Source: Galaxea fascicularis (taxonomy: Eukaryota > Cnidaria > Anthozoa > Scleractinia > Euphylliidae). From it: a stretch of DNA of 64,000 nucleotides. Shown in pieces: positions 59,901-64,000 of this stretch. The stretch covers positions 3,453,944 to 3,517,943 of the forward strand of contig OX419338.1 of the NCBI GenBank assembly GCA_948470475.1. Direction: 5' to 3'. The position numbers were made by a program, and so were the translations under genes. Within the stretch, counting starts at the first letter, position 1. Each line of letters starts with the position of its first letter. The notes under the pieces were generated by a model. The model saw only the letters and a program-made list of their open reading frames with translations. It ran no database searches and was not told the DNA's origin.

Positions 59901-62900
59901 CGGACTCGCAAGTTTCCTCGCAAGTACACGCAAGTCGCAAGAAAGAAAAAGAAAACATTTCAAGGTTACGGGCTTAGTTCTGCGCGGCCAAAATGTAACC
60001 TTATATTCTGTATTTCATTGGCTAATAGAATGGACGTCACTCAACTTGCATTGACTTGGATTGGGTGGTCAAACGGTGAAAAACGTGCGCCGACTTGCGT
60101 GCAAATTTGATCTCGACCAAAATAAGTGCAAGTCATCCAAGTCAACGCAAGTGCACGCAAGCCCTGGCCAAACGGAGTCGCAAGTAGACTCAAGTTTTTA
60201 ACTTGCGTCCACTTGCGAGTCTGTTTGGCCAGGGCTTTACGTATAGAAAAAGAACCACACGATATTCATTTCCTTTTTTAAAAAGCAGAATTATAGTAAT
60301 ATTCCTTGAAAAAAAATGAATGGGATGCATTTTTTGCTCATTTTTTACACTTGTGCTTTTGTTTTTTCAACGGTGGAATTGTTATACTTGACAGGTGATC
60401 CTGTTTTGGCATCGAATTTCAGAGATGATTGCGAGGTACCTCAGGGATTCGTTTTTGCCATTGCAAGATCTTCTGAAATATTCAAAACAAGTCCGTTGGC
60501 TAATGTCATCAAGCCATCTGCTGGGTTCACCGTTTTACAAATCTACCATTCGATAACAGGCGGTCAAACCACCTTTGCACAAGATCACAAAAACAATTTG
60601 AGGTTTCTGGAATGGCAAGCGCAAGAAGTAAAAAGAATTCTCCTCGATGTTAAGATATCCGTGCCTGAAATCCAATCCGACATAAAGAGGTGGGAATCAC
60701 TCTCAGACGATATGCTGTTCAATGCTGTCAAAGCACGTCGCCTCCTATCTCCGGGTTCCAGTTGGTTTCAGTTGAAAGTTCTCGTTGCGAAGATTGATGA
60801 CAGCCTCAACACCATGACGAGAGGAATTGATCTTATTATTGATCAGCTGCAACCCTACGGGAATCGAACAAACATTGAAGGGGTCATAGATCGTTTCATC
60901 AGATTAAAGGCAGATCTTCCAAAAACCATCTCCCTTTCCTTTTCAAAGTCTGCTGTTCACCAAAGTCTTGCTGGCTTCCGTTTCCTCTTAACTTCCCACG
61001 TATGTCATAAGAGACTGTGCTTCCCAAATATGAAATCGAACATTTGGTCTTTACATGACGACCAATGCGGAACTAGTCCACCCAGACAAACTGCTGGGTT
61101 ACTTGTTGAAGGAACGGCCGCACAGTCTTCCTCTCTTGGCAACCTTATGAAACTCCCGACAGGTGGCACGCTGCAAATGTTTTTGACCCGTAATAAAGGA
61201 ACTGTTGTTACTACGTTTAATGGTCTTGTCAATCTGCTTGGTTTGAAAGAAAACGTAACCATAACACTGACTGGAAACAAATTGTCTTTCTCTATCTTGG
61301 GGCCAATATTTGGAGAATTTGAGGCAAGTTTAAGTGTCAATGCTGACGTAGAAAACATTGTGGACTGGAATTCCATAGTGTATACGGTGGAAGGAAGAAT
61401 GAACAAGACATCACGTCTTCACACCCTACTTGAGAAAAAGATTATAAACGAGACCGAACTGGCAGCCGCTGAAGCGATCAGAAGATTGGCAAACGCCGAA
61501 GGTGCCTTCAATAATGCACAAAAGAAAGTAGACGTGGTAAAGGATATTCTAAAATGGAAACGGGTTGCTGTTGATGAACTGAAAGTAAAAAAGGACAGAG
61601 CGGCTGATGAGCTTCGTGTAGCTCGCTTAAAATACCACTTAGCCAAGATTCGCTTCAACAGCACCTTGTATTTTCGAGACAAAGTTGGTAACTTGGTTTG
61701 TGAGATACAGGAGTGCAACTACACTTGTCTGCGCGGTTGCGTTTTCCCAGATCTTTGCCAAGACGCCATAAATATAAGTTACCTGGAACGGCATTGCAAT
61801 CTCGTTGAGAGGCCTGTGACGGTAGAAGTTGTACAAGAGAAGACTGAAAAACGCAGTTTTGAAGTTCCGACATCTATAACAGTATACACTGGTAACTGTA
61901 GGTCCGGACCTTCCCTTAAGACCATACTTTCCTATGCTGTAAAGGGAGCAGAACTGGGATGGAAAATTGGCTCCTTCATAAAGGGCCCAGTTGGAGGTGT
62001 TGTAGGTGCTGTTATTGGAGGTATCGGAGGGGCTGTTGTTGGGGTGTTCAGCAAGAAAATATTCGGCTGTTCTAATACTTACGAAAAAGTCCCAGGTGAA
62101 CCTCGAAGGGTGGAGTACGACCACAAAACGTTTGACGTGAAAGCAGTTGAGCGGATTATCAAGGAAGTGAAATGCACCGGTCACACGGAGAAGACAAAGC
62201 CTGGTGGATTCGGCCCTCCTTACCAATGCTGCAAGCGGTATGGATGCCAAACCAAAATAATCGACCCTCAGTGTGTAATAAACAATGAGGAATGCCTGTT
62301 GTCAATGACAGAACTCAAATTTACGCTGGACGCAATGAATGAATCTTTGGTTCATGAGTTTACGTCCATGAGAAGTACTGTTGATGATGTAAAAAAAGCA
62401 ACATTTACTTACGAGAAAGCTAGAGTCCTTCATGAGGGCGCAGTTACTAGGCTTAAACACATAGAAGCGCACATGGAACAAGAACTGTCAGCAGTGGAAC
62501 TAACCAATGCCTCTATGCGTCATGTTCGACAGATTGTGGACTTTGGTTTGAAAATTGCACATGCCATGAACGCCTCGAACAACGAGAATGTAGTGGGTAT
62601 TAGTGAAATGCAATTCTCCGTGTCCATGGCATCGCAAACACCACGAAAAATTGTCATTCAAGCAAATGCAAAGGCGTTTGGCGGACAATCTACTCCTGTA
62701 AGCTTTCTGGTTGACTTCGACAAAGCTGAACACTCAGTCAGTGCCGCGTCCAAGACCGTTATCGCGACATTATTTGGTGACAAGCGCGCAAGACGAAGGC
62801 GTTCTATACCAGAAGATTCGGCAAATTCTACGCATATCCTACAGTTGAGTCTCGTGGATTACCCATACGCCTGTTTGTTTACTAACAAAACACATCTTTA

Positions 62901-64000
62901 CTTCAGCGACATTATGCAATCATTGAGCGATGTCATTTCTTCTGTCAAAGGATTAAACGTAAAGCTATTCTCTGGATTGCATGACCTGGAGCGGCTACAC
63001 CAGTTCATGAACGCCAGCAACTCATTATCGAATGGATCTTGGTCGCAGTCAATAATGAATGAGAGTGGTAGACATTCAAACAGCTCGTTTAAAATAGAAT
63101 TCCTGGAAATGATACAGGTCTTGAAGGATGAAAACATTAGGATGACGAACGATTCCTCCCAATCTTGGAATGAAACTCTCGAGGCCTGGAGAGCGTTTCT
63201 GGAGATTTTTACTGCATCTAAAGGATTCAAAGAGTGTTCTGGGACACAAGATTGCGTTGAATACTTTTTTGAGGGAGCAAAAGAATTTTACGAGTTCGAA
63301 GATAGCCCTAAAGCACTGGAGATTAAAGAAGCTCTTAATCGTTTGAGACAGATGATGGCATCATTAGGCACTGAAGACTTAACTATGTTGGAGACTGAAA
63401 GAGTTCTCAATGAAGCTGCTACTTTGTTGAACAAAACACGCGACGATTCTGTTCTGTGCGGTGGACCACCACGAATAACATCTTCCTCTCACGGAGAACT
63501 AGTTTTGTTTCCAGGAGACATATTGTTGCTGAGCTGCACTGCTGAGAAAGAGGTTGGATTGAGGTATGCATGGAAGAAAAATAATGAGATCATCGGAGAT
63601 TCCGCAAATGGAACATTCTATCTCGGTGGGGTTACGAAAGAGAACGAGGGTACCTATGTTTGTGTTGTATCTAACAACAAAGGAAATACACTCTCCAACG
63701 TGACAATTGTCAAAGTTCATACCAAGCCTAAAATAACCCGGCATCCACAGTCTCAAAGAGTGGTATTTAGAAGCCAAATGCCAGGAACATTGGTATGCAA
63801 TGCAACGGGCGAGCCAACACCCATATTTCAGTGGTTCTTTCAATCAAGCAACTCATCTGCTGTCAAAGTCAATGAAACCAAGCCCGTGTTGTATATCGCG
63901 AATCCTCGTCTTGACCAGGAAGGGTATTACTACTGTGAAGCATCTAACAAGCATGGAGTGGCGGTCAGTCAAAGAGCCCGGTTGGACGTTTTAAATTATA
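45818..64000 (+). CDS. Large secreted EMI/EGF/sushi/Ig protein, 3' incomplete, 16 exons seen
   Basis: Exons: 45818-45915, 47754-47879, 48620-48732, 49096-49194, 49464-49580, 49743-49895, 51261-51389, 51631-51753, 52691-52813, 53579-53731, 54049-54171, 55581-55754, 56939-57127, 57538-58892, 59043-59184, 60395 to beyond 64000. All phases agree, giving more than 2270 residues. Signal peptide about 1-25; EMI-like domain about 36-112, split over two exons ([22 protein letters not shown]); one EGF; eight further EGF modules, one per phase 1-1 exon, most beginning DINEC/DIDEC as in calcium-binding EGFs; two sushi/CCP modules about 453-573; another EGF about 576-612; a long cysteine-poor region without a recognised family; then two Ig domains at the window edge. 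Many N-glycosylation sequons. Cell-surface or matrix adhesion is a reasonable role. It is not assigned to a named family. Confidence 0.85.
46659..46730. repeat. Palindrome with short internal duplication
   Basis: aatttcaggtatttgatagt and actatcaaatacctgaaatt pair perfectly. The middle contains tagtctaacattggac twice. It lies in intron 1 of the ECM gene. Confidence 0.7.
47368..47513. repeat. Small TIR element with aggtgtgtagaatggta ends
   Basis: The 17-bp ends (47368-47384 and 47497-47513) match with one difference. The interior repeats cgagactgcgaga/cgagatttcgaga. It abuts a PLE-like 3' end at 47519-47625, so it may be part of a composite insertion. Confidence 0.5.
47519..47625 (-). mobile_element. 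PLE 3'-end remnant with decayed hammerhead-like motif
   Basis: On the - strand CTGACGA...GAAA, followed by catcagcttttagaatcc and the hairpin ttatcaac-tccg-ttgataa, looks like the 3' region of Penelope-like elements that carry minimal hammerheads. Stem II is weak and the stem III/cleavage region departs from consensus (acatc), so it is probably inactive. It lies in intron 1 of the ECM gene. Confidence 0.4.
48000..48390. mobile_element. MITE of the 40.2-kb family, with a nested foldback at 48151-48322
   Basis: The flanks (aatacagccaatcagaatgc, then ggtattccac) and (gcataaaatagttat, then ttactt-gtattt) match the element at 40223-40369 and its flank. Between them sits a palindrome (ttttccaaaatagctcccat / atggcggccattttgggaaa; inner arms ttgcctcgttct/agaacgaggcaa). 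It lies in an intron of the ECM gene. Confidence 0.55.
50220..50247. repeat. (AAGGTTC)n short tandem repeat
   Basis: Four perfect 7-base units, followed by a sequence that may be a degraded retroelement end. Confidence 0.85.
50815..51070. repeat. (ATC/GTC)n microsatellite
   Basis: A long tract of tcatcg hexamers (core about 50840-50920) grades into cat/atc trinucleotides up to about 51070. It lies in the ECM gene intron, ending about 190 bases before the exon at 51261. The Met-rich frame read on the - strand is an artefact of the repeat. Confidence 0.9.
54676..54816. repeat. Palindromic MITE in ECM gene intron
   Basis: ggtaattgaact, gtgcaatttggtctgaaatc and gattt-caaaatcgaac are mirrored by gttcgatttgaaatc, gattttagaccaaaattgca and agttcaattacc around a gagcgcgcagcgcg centre. 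Confidence 0.75.
56308..56516. mobile_element. MITE with perfect 21-bp inverted ends
   Basis: Ends GGGGCGAACCATTTGACTTT(T) and the exact inverse. The interior holds a 16-base poly(G) run and a second inner pair, ggttggaagatttt/aaatcttccaacc. Non-coding, in an intron of the ECM gene between the two sushi exons. Confidence 0.75.
57538..58892 (+). CDS. Exon 14 of the ECM gene: EGF module plus start of the unassigned core
   Basis: A 1355-bp exon, unusually long beside the 99-189-bp exons before it. It begins [17 protein letters not shown], a classical EGF module ending CEKG. About 410 residues without a domain I recognise follow. They contain [32 protein letters not shown] and scattered cysteines and sequons (NVT, NIS, NTT, NFS). 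The predicted secondary character is beta-rich. The GT donor follows NLNA. Confidence 0.85.
59831..60237. mobile_element. MITE with internal gcaagt repeats in ECM gene intron
   Basis: The ends aagccctggccaaacgga (59831) and tctgtttggccagggctt (60237) are inverted. The unit (t/g)ggccaaacgga(c/g)tcgcaagt occurs three times, and acttgcgt/acgcaagt pairs many more. Flanks suggest a TTTA-like duplication. Ends about 160 bases before the giant exon. Confidence 0.7.
60395..64000 (+). CDS. Exon 16 of the ECM gene: giant open exon, core region and two Ig domains, runs off edge
   Basis: Open for all 3606 bases to the window edge, in phase with exon 15 (acceptor ttatacttgacag). In order: two helical coiled-coil-like stretches (about 61430-61660 and 62320-62520); between them a cysteine-rich patch (CNYTCLRGC) and a glycine-zipper-like hydrophobic stretch [20 protein letters not shown] at 61987-62046; a polybasic KRARRRRS at about 62785-62808; sequon-rich sequence; then two I-set-like Ig domains (about 63463-63720 with LLLSCTAEK and GTYVCVVSN; 63721-63990 with [13 protein letters not shown] and GYYYCEASN). 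Because there is no stop, a simple start-to-stop search misses this exon and shows only antisense shadows. Confidence 0.9.

Noticed and set aside
61005..62250. Several - strand frames of 70-200 codons under the giant exon
   Set aside because: They are antisense shadows of the + strand exon 60395-64000, which carries recognisable Ig domains and fits the upstream splice phase.

Overview
This is eukaryotic nuclear DNA from an invertebrate animal, most likely an anthozoan cnidarian (stony coral or sea anemone). That placement is an inference from four things: compact exons in 0.2-2 kb AT-rich introns, two PLE-type (Penelope-like) retroelements, a tRNA-derived SINE whose body resembles known cnidarian SINEs, and a very large EMI/EGF/sushi/Ig extracellular gene. 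I cannot name the species from sequence alone.

Four genes could be modelled exon by exon with canonical GT/AG splice sites and consistent phases. (1) PPIL4, a cyclophilin with an RNA-recognition motif, + strand, 5053-13979, 14 coding exons, complete (561 aa). (2) NDC80/HEC1, the outer-kinetochore subunit, - strand, 29861-16030, about 20 coding exons, complete (about 635 aa), convergent with PPIL4. (3) A divergent Rab32-like GTPase with a 190-residue C-terminal extension and no prenylation cysteine, + strand, 34725-42297, 9 exons (456 aa). (4) A secreted multidomain protein, + strand, 45818 to beyond the right edge, with 16 exons seen and more than 2270 codons: signal peptide, split EMI-like domain, EGF repeats, two sushi modules, another EGF, a long unassigned core, then two Ig domains. 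Its last visible exon is open for 3.6 kb and runs off the window.

The rest is mostly transposon debris. The left edge (1-1340) is a broken PLE reverse-transcriptase gene. Around 30.4-32.1 kb two PLE 3' ends lie head to head as an almost perfect 843-bp inverted repeat. Each arm carries an intact GIY-YIG endonuclease frame and a hammerhead-ribozyme fold. Introns and spacers hold many foldback/MITE elements, including a matched palindromic pair in PPIL4 and NDC80 introns, pogo/Tigger-like and hAT-like remnants, and nested GC-rich foldbacks.

The four genes do not form a pathway: one is a spliceosome-type cyclophilin, one kinetochore, one membrane-traffic-type GTPase and one extracellular matrix or cell surface. 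The most unusual items are the ribozyme-bearing palindrome, the atypical Rab, the uncharacterised core of the extracellular protein, and a duplicated promoter plus signal-peptide exon 1.4 kb upstream of that gene, cut by a MITE.
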